A stretch of 64,000 nucleotides of DNA from Stenotrophomonas nitritireducens (GCF_001700965.1 NZ_CP016756.1:1550001-1614000), one strand, 5' to 3'. Counted from the first letter of the stretch, positions 53,185 to 62,293 are shown. The notes: generated from the letters alone by a model not told the origin. Translations and numbers: made by a program.

Positions 53185-53985
53185 TTAGTGACTGTCTTCC
53201 GACAGGCTCAAGTACACGATGGTCAACATCATGAAGATGAAGGCCTGCAGCGGGATCACCAGCAGGTGGAACAGCATCCAGCCAAAGCCGAATACGCCAC
53301 CGGCAACGGCACCGAATACGCCGGCACCGCCCAGCACCCAGATCAGCAGGAAAACGATTTCGCCGCCGAACATGTTGCCGAACAGTCGCATCGCCAGAGA
53401 GATCGGCTTGCTCAGCCACTCGACGATGTTGAGGATCAGGTTGAACGGCATCATCCACTTGCCGAACGGGGCCGTCAGGAATTCCTTGATGAAACCGCCG
53501 ATGCCCTTGGACTTCAGCGCGAAGAAGATCATCAGGATGAACACGCTGATCGACATGCCCAGGGTGGCATTGACGTCGGCGGTCGGCACCGGCTTCCAGT
53601 AATGGATGCCTGCCAGCTCAAGCGGCTTGGCGATGAAATCGGCCGGGATCATCTTGATGAGGTTCATCAACAGGATCCAGAAGAAGATGGTGATCGCGAT
53701 GGGCGTGATCAGCTTGCTCTTGCCGTGGTAGGTGTCCTTGGCCTGGCGGTCAACGAACTCCAGGCAGATTTCAACGAACGCCTGCCACTTGCCCGGCACA
53801 CCGGCGGTGGCCTTGCGGGTTGCCATCCAGAAGGCGAACACCATCAGCAGGCCCATCAGGACCGCGGTGACGATGGTATCGACGTGGATCATCCAGAAGC
53901 TGCCACCGCTGTCACCGACCGGCATGGTCAGATTCTGCAGGTGATGCTGGATGTACGTGGTAGGAGTTAGAGCCTCGCCCGCCAT
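53185..53985 (-). CDS. atpB: F1Fo ATP synthase subunit a
   Basis: This 266-residue membrane subunit forms the proton half-channels next to the c-ring. The essential arginine is in ISLAMRLFGNMFGGE. Further conserved parts are WQAFVEICLEFVDRQAKDTY near the N-terminal third and PLQAFIFMMLTIVYLSLS at the end. It is the second gene of the operon, after atpI, with 24 bases between them. Confidence 0.97.
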   Translation of the reverse strand: MAGEALTPTTYIQHHLQNLTMPVGDSGGSFWMIHVDTIVTAVLMGLLMVFAFWMATRKATAGVPGKWQAFVEICLEFVDRQAKDTYHGKSKLITPIAITIFFWILLMNLIKMIPADFIAKPLELAGIHYWKPVPTADVNATLGMSISVFILMIFFALKSKGIGGFIKEFLTAPFGKWMMPFNLILNIVEWLSKPISLAMRLFGNMFGGEIVFLLIWVLGGAGVFGAVAGGVFGFGWMLFHLLVIPLQAFIFMMLTIVYLSLSEDSH

Positions 53986-54009
53986 GTGTCCGGAACCTTT
54001 ATGAGTGAA

Positions 54010-54375
54010 TCAACGTCTGGCCAGAGCCAGAACCTGGAACATCAGCGCCACTGGAATTGCCGCCAGCAGAGCCAAAGGAGGAAGTCGCCACCAGAAAAAA
54101 GCCATTCCCAGCACGGCAACAATCAGCACAATCTTCAGCACGAACCCCAGGAACAGGCGGACCATGGCTGAACCAGCGGCCTGAACGCCGCCACCGAGCC
54201 CTACCCACGCGGCCAGCGCCGTCCCTGCCACCACCGCCAGGCCCGAAACAAGGGCGCCCAGCGCATGCTTTGGCCCCACGAAGAGGAAGGCCAGAGCCAG
54301 GACCACCACTGCGGCCAGCGGGTAGACCGCGGCGCGCAACATCAGTCGCCGACCCGCGTCAACGGAGTTCAGCAC
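54010..54375 (-). CDS. atpI: ATP synthase assembly protein AtpI
   Basis: This protein has 121 residues from a GTG start at 54375, chosen because AGGA lies nine bases upstream. An ATG at 54342 would give 110 residues. Four hydrophobic segments (AAVYPLAAVVVLALAFLFV, ALGALVSGLAVVAGTALAAWVGL, AMVRLFLGFVLKIVLIVAVLGMAFFWW, LALLAAIPVALMFQVLAL) match AtpI/UncI. This protein helps c-ring assembly and may assist magnesium supply. It is the first gene of the atp operon, and the promoter at 54444-54473 lies 69 bases upstream. Confidence 0.88.
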   Translation of the reverse strand: MLNSVDAGRRLMLRAAVYPLAAVVVLALAFLFVGPKHALGALVSGLAVVAGTALAAWVGLGGGVQAAGSAMVRLFLGFVLKIVLIVAVLGMAFFWWRLPPLALLAAIPVALMFQVLALARR

Positions 54376-54443
54376 GTCAAAGTGTCCTGCATCAGGTAAA
54401 GGAAAGAGCCGAACCGCGCAAAGGCGTCTCGTCGAGCCGCGAA

Positions 54444-54473
54444 AGTATAACAGCGGGACAATTTGCGAGACAA
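54444..54473 (-). promoter_or_regulatory. Sigma-70-type promoter of the atp operon
   Basis: On the minus strand, TTGTCT (-35; plus-strand 54468-54473) and TATACT (-10; 54444-54449) are separated by 18 bases. They match the consensus at 4/6 and 5/6 and are correctly placed before atpI. Confidence 0.7.
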
Positions 54474-54819
54474 CCGGCATTTGTCCCCTTTTGACTATGC
54501 AAGTGGCCGCAATATCACGTTTTTTCCCCGCAAGGGGGGCCTGCAGGTGCCCGCACGGGACAATAAATATTGCGGCGCAGCACGGGAACTTCCCCCCGGC
54601 CTGCCGGTCAGAGCTGTGCAGCCTGCCACCCGCTACCTCGTCGGGCGCGTGCACAGGCTCGGGTGAGGTGGTGCCGCACGCCCTCGGCGGCACCACCTCA
54701 CCGCAATTGATCTGCGCCCGCTTGATCTGCGCCTACACATTGCCTGCACGCTCCGCTCACCGTGCTCTACATCGAATCGGCGATGGTTGGCAGCTCAATG
54801 GCAACAGTTAGGCAACAGC
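54474..54819. other. Gap between the atp promoter and the outer-membrane protein gene, with a long hairpin
   Basis: No gene is supported here. The main feature is a perfect inverted repeat at 54662-54702: GGTGAGGTGGTGCCGC pairs with its complement over 16 bases, with a nine-base loop. There is no T-run, and the outer-membrane protein start codon is about 118 bases further on. A CCCCGC/GGGG stretch at about 54522-54540 is a weaker inverted repeat. Confidence 0.6.
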
Positions 54820-55644
54820 ATGCGCAACCCCCGTTTGATGCTCGCACTTGCTCCATGTGCACTCACACTTGCTCTGACCCACGCACTGCCCGCGCACGCG
54901 GCCGAAGACGACCCGCGTTTCACGCTGCGTCTTGGTGCGATGAACATCGACACCGACAACACCATCCGCGGCAGCACCACCGTTGCCGGCCAGGACATCA
55001 ATCTCTCCGAGGATTTCGACCTGGGCGGCAAGGAATGGGAGCCGCGCGTCGATGGCCTGTTCCGCATCAGTGACCGCCAGCGCCTGATCTTCGACTACTT
55101 CAAGTACGACAAGGATCGCCGCGAAACCCTGGACGAAGGCATCAGCTGGGGCGACACCACGGTGCCGGCCGGCAGCTTCGTCAAAGGCGAGCTGAAGTAC
55201 CAGGTGGCGACACTGGTATACGACTACTCGGTGGTCGACGGTGATCGCTTCGATCTCGGCCTGCAGCTCGGCGCCGAGTACGCAAAGATCAGCGCTGACG
55301 CCTACGCCGACGTGGGTGACGTCTACCAGGGCCGCTTCCTCAACGAGAAGGCCGACGGCATCGCACCGGTGGTGGGCGCGCGACTGACCTTCACGCCTTC
55401 CGAGCACTGGTTGATCAACTTCCAGGGCCAGTACCTCAACACCAGCTGGGGTAACTTCGACGACTACAAAGGCGACCTGAGCCGCGCCAATGCGATCGTG
55501 CAATACAACTTCAACAAGAACTTCGGCATCTTCGCCGGCTACGACTGGTTCAAGCTGGACGTGGACCAGAAGGGCAGCGACGGCGTGATCGGCCTGAAGC
55601 AGGAGTTCAAGGGCCCGCTTGCAGGCGTAAGCCTGTCGTTCTGA
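54820..55644 (+). CDS. Outer-membrane beta-barrel protein of unknown function
   Basis: This protein has 274 residues with a signal peptide (LMLALAPCALTLALTHALPAHA, cleaved near residue 27). Alternating hydrophobic strands and turns are typical of an 8-12-stranded barrel (RLIFDYFKYDKDRR, LKYQVATLVYDYSVV, HWLINFQGQYLNTSWGNF), and the chain ends in Phe (GVSLSF). It resembles porin-like proteins conserved in Xanthomonadaceae. I cannot name a substrate. It is monocistronic, with a terminator-like palindrome at 55661-55693. Confidence 0.8.
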   Translation: MRNPRLMLALAPCALTLALTHALPAHAAEDDPRFTLRLGAMNIDTDNTIRGSTTVAGQDINLSEDFDLGGKEWEPRVDGLFRISDRQRLIFDYFKYDKDRRETLDEGISWGDTTVPAGSFVKGELKYQVATLVYDYSVVDGDRFDLGLQLGAEYAKISADAYADVGDVYQGRFLNEKADGIAPVVGARLTFTPSEHWLINFQGQYLNTSWGNFDDYKGDLSRANAIVQYNFNKNFGIFAGYDWFKLDVDQKGSDGVIGLKQEFKGPLAGVSLSF

Positions 55645-55660
55645 AGAGCGCCCTCGCCCC

Positions 55661-55693
55661 AACCCCTCTCCCGTGAACGGGAGAGGGGTTTTT
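55661..55693 (+). terminator. Terminator-like palindrome after the outer-membrane protein gene
   Basis: CCCCTCTCCCG (55663-55673) pairs with CGGGAGAGGGG (55678-55688), followed by TTTTT. The stem is of the same type as the REP palindrome at 21451, so this may be a REP element doubling as terminator. Confidence 0.8.
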
Positions 55694-55721
55694 AGTGCCC
55701 AGCCATGCTCCGCAGCGGACT

Positions 55722-56417
55722 TTACTTCGCCGCTGCCGGCGGCGCCGGAAACATCTGCGTCGCCACGCAGATGTAATCGGCCAGCGGCATCTGGCCGATG
55801 CTGGCGCGGCGCTGGTCAACCTGATCCGGCGCCTGCATGGGCTTTGCTTGCCAGCGGCCATCCACGGGCGCCAGCTGGCTTCCATACCGCTGCAATTCGC
55901 CACTGTTGACCAGCACACGATCGGTCAACAAGGCGAAATCATGCGCTGATATTTCGCCACGCTGCACCATGGGTTCGACGCTGGCCAATACCTGCCGCTG
56001 GAACGCGACATCACTGTCGGCATGCTGCACCAGCAGCCAGGCTGCGGAAACACCATCACTACCCACCTGTGCTGCACTCGGCAAGCCGCCATGCGCAGCT
56101 ACGATCTGCTTGATACGCGGGAGATTGGCGGCATCCACTGCCTGCAGCTTTTCCACCATTGACCGCGTCCACTCACCTTTGCGAGCTTCCTGATCAACCT
56201 GCGCCATATCCAGCAGCTGCTGACGAAGCGCCGGCTCCGAAGCCACCGCGTCGGCCCGCGCCTTTGCCCGATCTTCCGCGCGCAAGCGATCTGCCTTGAC
56301 GAACGGCGCTGCACCCGGACATTTCAACAAGGCCGCGTCAAGCGCGGGATCTTCATCTGCCGCAAACGCCGGGGCCACGCACAACAATGCACCCATCAAC
56401 GCACTCATCCGCAACAT
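55722..56417 (-). CDS. DUF6624-type exported protein
   Basis: This protein has 231 residues with a signal peptide (LRMSALMGALLCVAPAFA). The ATG at 56417 has AAGGAG seven bases upstream. The mature protein shows SAAWLLVQHADSDVAFQRQVL, ISAHDFALLTDRVLVNSGELQRYGSQ and ADYICVATQMFP, the pattern I associate with DUF6624 (WLL.QHAD, A.LTDRV, Q.YG.Q). The function of that family is unknown. It lies 58 bases downstream of lpdA on the same strand. Confidence 0.78.
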   Translation of the reverse strand: MLRMSALMGALLCVAPAFAADEDPALDAALLKCPGAAPFVKADRLRAEDRAKARADAVASEPALRQQLLDMAQVDQEARKGEWTRSMVEKLQAVDAANLPRIKQIVAAHGGLPSAAQVGSDGVSAAWLLVQHADSDVAFQRQVLASVEPMVQRGEISAHDFALLTDRVLVNSGELQRYGSQLAPVDGRWQAKPMQAPDQVDQRRASIGQMPLADYICVATQMFPAPPAAAK

Positions 56418-56475
56418 TCGCTGCTCCTTCAGGCGACGGAAACAACGACGCCCTGGTGAAGGGGCGTCGCGTGCA

Positions 56476-58623
56476 TTACTTCTTCTTCGGGATATACAGA
56501 TCGGTGATGGTGCCGTCGTAGATCTCCGAGGCCATCGCCACCGACTCACTCAGGGTCGGATGCGCGTGGATGGTGTGGCCGATGTCTTCGGCCTCCGCAC
56601 CCATCTCGATGGCAAGACCAATCTCGGCAAGCAACTCACCGGCATGCACGCCGACGATGGCACCGCCGATCACGCGATGGGTATCTTCGTCGAACACCAG
56701 CTTGGTGAAGCCTTCGGTGCGACCAATACCAATCGCGCGACCGCTGGCCGCCCACGGGAACTTGGCCACGCCCACCTTCAAGCCCTTGGCCTTGGCCTCG
56801 GTCTCGGTGACGCCGACCCAGGCGATTTCCGGGTTGGTATAGGCCACCGACGGAATCACCCGTGCCACCCATTCCTTCTTCTCGCCGAAGGCGACTTCAG
56901 CGGCCAGCTTGCCTTCGTGCGTGGCCTTGTGGGCCAGCATCGGGTTACCGACGATGTCGCCGATGGCAAAGATGTGCGGCACGTTGGTGCGCATCTGCCG
57001 GTCGACCGGAATGAAGCCGCGATCAGTGACTTCGACGCCAGCCTTGTCGGCATCGATCTTCTTGCCGTTGGCCGAGCGGCCCACGGCAACCAGCACGCGA
57101 TCAAACTTGCCACTTTCCATCGCCGGCTTCTCGCCTTCGGTGGCGGCGTCGAAGGTCACGGTGATGCCCTTCTTGTCAGCGGACACGCCCGAGGCCTTGG
57201 TCTTCAGATGGACGTCGATGCCCTGCTTCTTAAGACGATCGGCCAGCGGCTTGACCAGGTCCTTGTCGGCACCCGGCATCAGCTGGTCCATGAACTCGAC
57301 CACGGTCACCTTGGAACCCAGGGCGCTGTACACGGTGGCCATTTCCAGGCCGATGATGCCGCCACCAACGACCAGCAACGAACCCGGCACTTCGGCCAGT
57401 TCCAGTGCATCGGTGGAGTCCATCACGCGCTTGTCGTCCCACGGGAAGTTCGGCAGCTTCACCGCCTGCGAACCGGCGGCGATGATGCACTGCTCGAAGC
57501 GCAGCAACTGAGTCTTGCCGTCGTCACCGGCGATTTCCAGCTCGTTGGCCGAGATGAATTTGGCCAGGCCGTGCACGGTGCGGATCTTGCGCTGCTTGGC
57601 CATGCCGGCCAGGCCCTTGGTCAGCTGGCCGACGACCTTTTCCTTGTACTCGCGCAGCTTGTCCAGGCTGATCTTCGGTGCGCCGTACTCGATGCCCAGT
57701 TCATTGGCATGCGCGGCGTGGTCGATGATCTCAGCCGCATGCAGCAGCGCCTTGGACGGAATGCAACCGACGTTGAGGCAGACGCCGCCGAGGCTGGCAT
57801 AACGCTCGATCAGCACCGTATCCATGCCCAGGTCGGCAGCACGGAAGGCAGCGGTATAACCGCCCGGGCCTGCGCCCAGCACCACGATGCGGCATTCGAT
57901 GTCGGCCGTGCGGCCGCTGGACGGCAGTGCCTTGGCCGCAACCGCCGGATCCGGTGCGCGGTGCGACGGAGTCACCGGCGGCTTGCTGCCCGGTGCGGCC
58001 TTGGCCGCTGCCGGCGCGGCAGCAGCGGCGCCTTCCAGCACCACCACCACATCACCGACCGAGAGCTTGTCGTCGAGCTTGACCTTGATTTCCTTGACAA
58101 CGCCATCGGCCGAGGACGGCACTTCCAGCGTGGCCTTGTCCGATTCCAGCGTGACCAGGCCCTGGTCCTTCTTCACCGTGTCACCCACGGCCACCAGGAT
58201 CTCGATCACCGGCACGTTCTGGTAGTCACCGATATCCGGCACCTTGACCTCGATCGGACCGGTGGCGGCCGGCGCGGCGGCAACCGGCGCGCTGACCGCG
58301 GCCGGGGCTGCAGCAGCGACAGGCTGTGCAGCCGGCGCAGGCGCGACGGCCGGTGCGGGTGCCGCGGCCGGGGCAGCGCCCTCGCCTTCGGCTTCCAGGA
58401 TCACCACCACGTCGCCCTCGGACAGCTTGTCGTCGAGCTTGACCTTGATTTCCTTGACCACGCCTGCGGCCGAGGACGGCACCTCCAGCGTGGCCTTGTC
58501 CGACTCCAGCGTGACCAGACCCTGGTCCTTCTTCACCGTGTCGCCCACGGCCACCAGAATCTCGATCACCGGCACGTCGTTGTAGTCGCCAATGTCCGGA
58601 ACCTTGATTTCAATCGTCGCCAT
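56476..58623 (-). CDS. lpdA: Dihydrolipoyl dehydrogenase (E3) with two N-terminal lipoyl domains
   Basis: This protein has 715 residues. Two lipoyl domains come first, with lipoylated lysines K43 and K163 in identical SDKATLEVPSS contexts exactly 120 residues apart, joined by Ala/Pro linkers. A typical E3 starts near residue 243: FAD motif VVLGAGPGGYTAAF, redox-active C282 and C287 (GGVCLNVGCIPSK), a second nucleotide-binding motif (VVGGGIIGLEMA), and the catalytic His/Glu pair in HAHPTLSESV. It regenerates oxidised lipoyl groups of the pyruvate dehydrogenase complex. One lipoyl domain on E3 is known in related bacteria; two is unusual. Confidence 0.97.
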   Translation of the reverse strand: MATIEIKVPDIGDYNDVPVIEILVAVGDTVKKDQGLVTLESDKATLEVPSSAAGVVKEIKVKLDDKLSEGDVVVILEAEGEGAAPAAAPAPAVAPAPAAQPVAAAAPAAVSAPVAAAPAATGPIEVKVPDIGDYQNVPVIEILVAVGDTVKKDQGLVTLESDKATLEVPSSADGVVKEIKVKLDDKLSVGDVVVVLEGAAAAAPAAAKAAPGSKPPVTPSHRAPDPAVAAKALPSSGRTADIECRIVVLGAGPGGYTAAFRAADLGMDTVLIERYASLGGVCLNVGCIPSKALLHAAEIIDHAAHANELGIEYGAPKISLDKLREYKEKVVGQLTKGLAGMAKQRKIRTVHGLAKFISANELEIAGDDGKTQLLRFEQCIIAAGSQAVKLPNFPWDDKRVMDSTDALELAEVPGSLLVVGGGIIGLEMATVYSALGSKVTVVEFMDQLMPGADKDLVKPLADRLKKQGIDVHLKTKASGVSADKKGITVTFDAATEGEKPAMESGKFDRVLVAVGRSANGKKIDADKAGVEVTDRGFIPVDRQMRTNVPHIFAIGDIVGNPMLAHKATHEGKLAAEVAFGEKKEWVARVIPSVAYTNPEIAWVGVTETEAKAKGLKVGVAKFPWAASGRAIGIGRTEGFTKLVFDEDTHRVIGGAIVGVHAGELLAEIGLAIEMGAEAEDIGHTIHAHPTLSESVAMASEIYDGTITDLYIPKKK

Positions 58624-58640
58624 TGTTTTCTCCTGTGGGC

Positions 58641-59294
58641 TCAGCCGGCGTCGCCGACGAACCGGTCATGCATCTTGTCGAGCGCGCGTTCGATGTTGGC
58701 GTAACGCTTCTCGTACTTTTTGTCTTTGCTGTGCGCCAGTTCGGTCAGCAGCGTGGCCTGTTCCAGCAGGGCTTCAAGCTGCCCGCAACCGGGACGCAGG
58801 CCGCTGTAACGTTCACCATTGACGGTGAACGACAACACCTCGCCGTCGGTGACCGGCGCGCGTGTTGCCACTTCCGCTGACGCCAGGGCGGCGGCCCACA
58901 CCTGCAGCAGTCTCTGTGCCAGTGCATCGGGCAGCGGCGCCTGGGCGAATGCCGGCTCCTGGTCCAACAACAGGCTTACGCCACCACGGCTGGCGCCGCT
59001 GTTCCAGTTGTAGATGCGCTTGTCGGCCATGCCGGCCAGCACCATCCACTGCCCGTTGGTGCCATCGCGGCGCAGCAGCACCTGCGATTCCACGCCACGG
59101 GCCGGCAGCACCAGCAGCGACAGGCCATCTTCGGCCTGGCCACCAAGCAGGCTGGTTGCGGCTTGGCCGTAGTTGCCCACCGCCGGTGGCCAACCCTCGC
59201 CAACCACCGGCCGGCACTGGCTGGCCGCCAGTGCCGGGGCCGCCAGCGCGGCCAGCAGCAGCGCCAACAGTGCGCGTCCTGGCGCCACTGGCAT
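58641..59294 (-). CDS. Exported protein of unknown function encoded between aceF and lpdA
   Basis: This protein has 217 residues from the ATG at 59294 (a GTG one codon earlier overlaps the aceF stop). The signal peptide GRALLALLLAALAAPALA is clear. The mature part contains CRPVVGEGWPPAVGNYGQAATSLL, EDGLSLLVLPARGVESQVLLRRDG and a basic C-terminal helix (KDKKYEKRYANIERALDKMHDRF). I do not recognise a domain. It lies inside the aceF-lpdA block, overlapping the aceF stop, so it is co-translated with cytosolic enzymes though itself exported. Confidence 0.75.
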   Translation of the reverse strand: MPVAPGRALLALLLAALAAPALAASQCRPVVGEGWPPAVGNYGQAATSLLGGQAEDGLSLLVLPARGVESQVLLRRDGTNGQWMVLAGMADKRIYNWNSGASRGGVSLLLDQEPAFAQAPLPDALAQRLLQVWAAALASAEVATRAPVTDGEVLSFTVNGERYSGLRPGCGQLEALLEQATLLTELAHSKDKKYEKRYANIERALDKMHDRFVGDAG

Positions 59295-60679
59295 CACAGC
59301 AGCACGCGCCGCATGTCAGCCAGCACCTGCGACAGGTAGGTGGTGAAACGGGCCGCCAGCGCGCCATCGATCACGCGGTGGTCGTAGCTCAGCGACAGCG
59401 GCAGCATCAGCTTCGGCGCGAATTCCTTGCCGTTCCAGACCGGCTGGATCGACGACTTGGACACGCCGAGGATGGCTACTTCCGGTGCATTCACGATCGG
59501 CGTGAACGCGGTGCCGCCAATGCCGCCCAGCGAGCTGATCGAGAAGCAGCCGCCGCTCATTTCAGCCGGGCCGAGCTTGCCGTCACGCGCCTTCTTGGCC
59601 AGTTCGCCGGTTTCCTGGGCAATCTGCACCACGCCCTTCTTGTCGACGTCGCGGATCACCGGCACGACCAGGCCGTTCGGCGTATCGGCGGCGAAGCCGA
59701 TGTTGAAGTACTTCTTCAGCGTGAGGTTCTCGCCGCTGGCATCCAGTGAGGCGTTGAACTCGGGGAACTTCTTCAGCGCCGCGGCGCTGGCCTTGATCAG
59801 GAAGGCGAGCATGGTCAGCTTGATGCCGGCCTTCTCGTTTTCCTTGTTCAGGGCAACGCGCAGGCCTTCCAGGTCGGTGATGTCAGCCTGCTCGAACTGG
59901 GTGACATGCGGGATCATCGCCCAGTTGCGGGCCAGGTTGGCGCCGGAGATCTTCTTGATGCGCGACAGCTGCACCACTTCGGTCTCGCCGAACTTGCTGA
60001 AGTCCACCTTCGGCCACGGCAGCAGGTTCAGGCCACCGCCGGCAGCCGCCGGGGCGCCCGCACCGGCAGCAACGCCACCGGACAGCGCGCCCTTGACGAA
60101 TTTCTGCACATCGGTCTTGGTGATGCGGCCGCCCTTCTCCGAACCCTTGACCTGCTGCAGGTCCACGCCCAGCTCGCGGGCGAACACGCGCACGGCCGGG
60201 CTGGCATACGGCACGTTGGCCGGCAGCACGCCTTCGGCATTGAACTGCACCGGCGGAGAGGACGGCTTGGCGACGCTGATGGCATCTTCCTGGGCGATCT
60301 CGCGCTGCGCCAGCTTGTCAGCAACCGGGGCCACGGCAACCGGCTCGACCTTGGTGCCGGTCTCGGCGGCGGCCTCGACCTTGGCCGGCGCAGCCGGCGC
60401 GGCAGCAGCAGGAGCGGCGGCAGGCTTGGCTGCGGCCTCGCTCACCTCGATCAGCGCCACGACCTTGCCTTCGGACAGGCCATCGCCAACCTTGACCTTC
60501 AGCTCCTTGATCACACCGGCGTAGGCCGACGGCACTTCCATCGTCGCCTTGTCCGATTCCAGCGTGACCAGACCCTGGTCCTTGGCGACGGTATCGCCAA
60601 CGGCGACCAGCACTTCGATCACCGGAATGTCGCTGTAGTCACCGATATCGGGGACAAGTGCTTCCTTGATTTCGGCCAT
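59294..60679 (-). CDS. aceF: Dihydrolipoyllysine acetyltransferase (E2) of pyruvate dehydrogenase
   Basis: This protein has 461 residues. There is a single lipoyl domain with K44 (ESDKATMEVPS), an Ala/Pro linker, a peripheral-subunit-binding domain (ASPAVRVFARELGVDLQQVKGSEKGGRITKTDVQ), and the catalytic domain with H434 and D438 in YDHRVIDGA. It forms the complex core and acetylates CoA. Many bacterial E2 proteins of this family carry two or three lipoyl domains; here there is one, while the E3 encoded downstream has two. aceE is not in the window. Confidence 0.97.
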   Translation of the reverse strand: MAEIKEALVPDIGDYSDIPVIEVLVAVGDTVAKDQGLVTLESDKATMEVPSAYAGVIKELKVKVGDGLSEGKVVALIEVSEAAAKPAAAPAAAAPAAPAKVEAAAETGTKVEPVAVAPVADKLAQREIAQEDAISVAKPSSPPVQFNAEGVLPANVPYASPAVRVFARELGVDLQQVKGSEKGGRITKTDVQKFVKGALSGGVAAGAGAPAAAGGGLNLLPWPKVDFSKFGETEVVQLSRIKKISGANLARNWAMIPHVTQFEQADITDLEGLRVALNKENEKAGIKLTMLAFLIKASAAALKKFPEFNASLDASGENLTLKKYFNIGFAADTPNGLVVPVIRDVDKKGVVQIAQETGELAKKARDGKLGPAEMSGGCFSISSLGGIGGTAFTPIVNAPEVAILGVSKSSIQPVWNGKEFAPKLMLPLSLSYDHRVIDGALAARFTTYLSQVLADMRRVLL

Positions 60680-60858
60680 GAACTACTCCAGCAACATTGT
60701 GGGAATCCCCTATTGTGGCGTCAGCGGGCCGCAGCGCCAACCGCTACAACTGAATTCGCAGCCGTATGTCCCCGGACAAGGGTACGCAACACACGCCGTG
60801 GCGGCCTTCCGGGCACGTCCACAGACGCGGTTTGTGGCTTGCCGGCTGTCTTGCCTGT

Positions 60859-61422
60859 CTAGCCGGCCAAGCCGTTTGTTGCAGGCGATACCGCTGCTTC
60901 CGGCGCGGCCAGCCAATGCTGCAGCGGCTGCCAGCGCTCGATCAGGCGTGGCAACGACCATGCTGCATTGGCCGGGCTGGTCGAGGGCAGCGCCAGCACC
61001 GGCAGCGCAGCCGCCAAAGGCGGCAAAGCCGGAACAACCCATTGCTGGAACGCTCTGTACGCTGCAGCGCCATTGCAGGCCACCGCCCGCAGCTGCGGCA
61101 GATCGGCAAACAGCGCCGGCAACGGATTGGGCACTTCGCTGCCGCGCACGATGGACGCGTCCAGGCTGCCTGCACGCTCGCACTGCCCGATCACATCCCA
61201 CAGCCCCACGCCTGCCCGTTGCACATATTGCAAGCGCTGTGCATACGGCAGCTGCGCATCGAAACCGCACAAGGTGGCCATCACCGGCCAGAAGCGATTG
61301 CGCGGATGCGCGTAATAACGCGCCTCATGCAGCGACAAAGCGCCCGGCATCGAGCCCAGCACCAGCACACGGCACTGCGCAGTCACCTGCGCGGGCAGGC
61401 CCTGCAATACGTTGGCGCTCAT
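60859..61422 (-). CDS. DNA-deoxyinosine glycosylase (UDG family 6-like)
   Basis: This protein has 187 residues of the uracil-DNA glycosylase superfamily. Motif 1 is VLVLGSMPGALSLHEARYYAHPRNRFWPVM, with the YY-HPRNRFW signature of the hypoxanthine-DNA glycosylase family. GLWDVIGQCERAGSLD and VACNGAAAYRAF lie in the middle, and LALPSTSPANAAW is motif 2. It would remove deaminated adenine (hypoxanthine) from DNA. The ATG at 61422 is used; a GTG four codons earlier is possible. It is divergent from the OmpW-like gene. Confidence 0.85.
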   Translation of the reverse strand: MSANVLQGLPAQVTAQCRVLVLGSMPGALSLHEARYYAHPRNRFWPVMATLCGFDAQLPYAQRLQYVQRAGVGLWDVIGQCERAGSLDASIVRGSEVPNPLPALFADLPQLRAVACNGAAAYRAFQQWVVPALPPLAAALPVLALPSTSPANAAWSLPRLIERWQPLQHWLAAPEAAVSPATNGLAG

Positions 61423-61622
61423 CACGCCCAGCACAACATCGTGAACGGAAATTTCTGCAGGAACATCGTGTCCATGGGATCCCTCTGGTTTTCACTGAAC
61501 GCAACAGCACTGAAAAATCACTGCGTTTAGAGCGATTCATATTGCCATCGTTACCGTGGCCTCGCCCCGTAACGAGGGCCTTGATAACAACGTAGTCCTG
61601 ATCGCAATACGAGGAGTTAGTC

Positions 61623-62261
61623 ATGCGTTCCATCAAAATTCTCAGCCTTGCCACGCTCGGCGCACTGGCGCTGTCTTCCACCGCATTCGCGCAGGATGGC
61701 AGTGGCGATACCGCATCGGGCAAGCATTTTGCCGTGGTTGGCGGCATCAGCCTGCTGCAGCCGAAGAACGACCCGATCAATGGCGTTGGCAAGGTCGATG
61801 GCGGCCCGGCACCGACGCTGAGCGCCAGCTACTACTTCAACGACAACTTTGCCGTTGAGCTGTGGGGCGCCGCCGACAAGTTCGACCACCGCGTGCGCAC
61901 CGACGGTGGCGCCAAGGCCGGTACCGTCGAGCAGCAGCCGATCGCGCTGAGCGCGCAGTACCACTTCGGCCAGGCCGACAACACCTTCCGTCCGTTCGTC
62001 GGCCTGGGTTACTACGAGTCGAACTTCAGCAACGAGAAGATCGACGGCCTGAGCGATACCGGCAACCACGTTGGCGTTGAAACCGCCAAGGGCGCGATCG
62101 GCACCGTCGGCGTTGACATGAACATCAACTCCACCTGGTTTGCCCGTGCTGACGCGCGTTACATGCACGCCCGCCCGGACCTGCGCGTTGCTGGCCAGAA
62201 CGCGGGTGAGCTGAAGCTGGATCCGTGGACCGTTGGTTTTGGTATCGGCGCACGCTTCTAA
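61623..62261 (+). CDS. OmpW family outer-membrane protein
   Basis: This protein has 212 residues with a signal peptide (IKILSLATLGALALSSTAFA). An eight-stranded barrel of the OmpW type is visible, with strands such as TLSASYYFNDNFAVELWGAAD, IALSAQYHFGQADNTFRPFVGLGYYESNFS and GTVGVDMNINSTWFARADARYM, ending GFGIGARF with terminal Phe. GAGGAG lies eight bases before the ATG. OmpW forms a narrow hydrophobic channel. A strong terminator follows at 62294-62327. Confidence 0.92.
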   Translation: MRSIKILSLATLGALALSSTAFAQDGSGDTASGKHFAVVGGISLLQPKNDPINGVGKVDGGPAPTLSASYYFNDNFAVELWGAADKFDHRVRTDGGAKAGTVEQQPIALSAQYHFGQADNTFRPFVGLGYYESNFSNEKIDGLSDTGNHVGVETAKGAIGTVGVDMNINSTWFARADARYMHARPDLRVAGQNAGELKLDPWTVGFGIGARF

Positions 62262-62293
62262 GCGGCGCTGATCCGGATACAACGTAGAAACGA

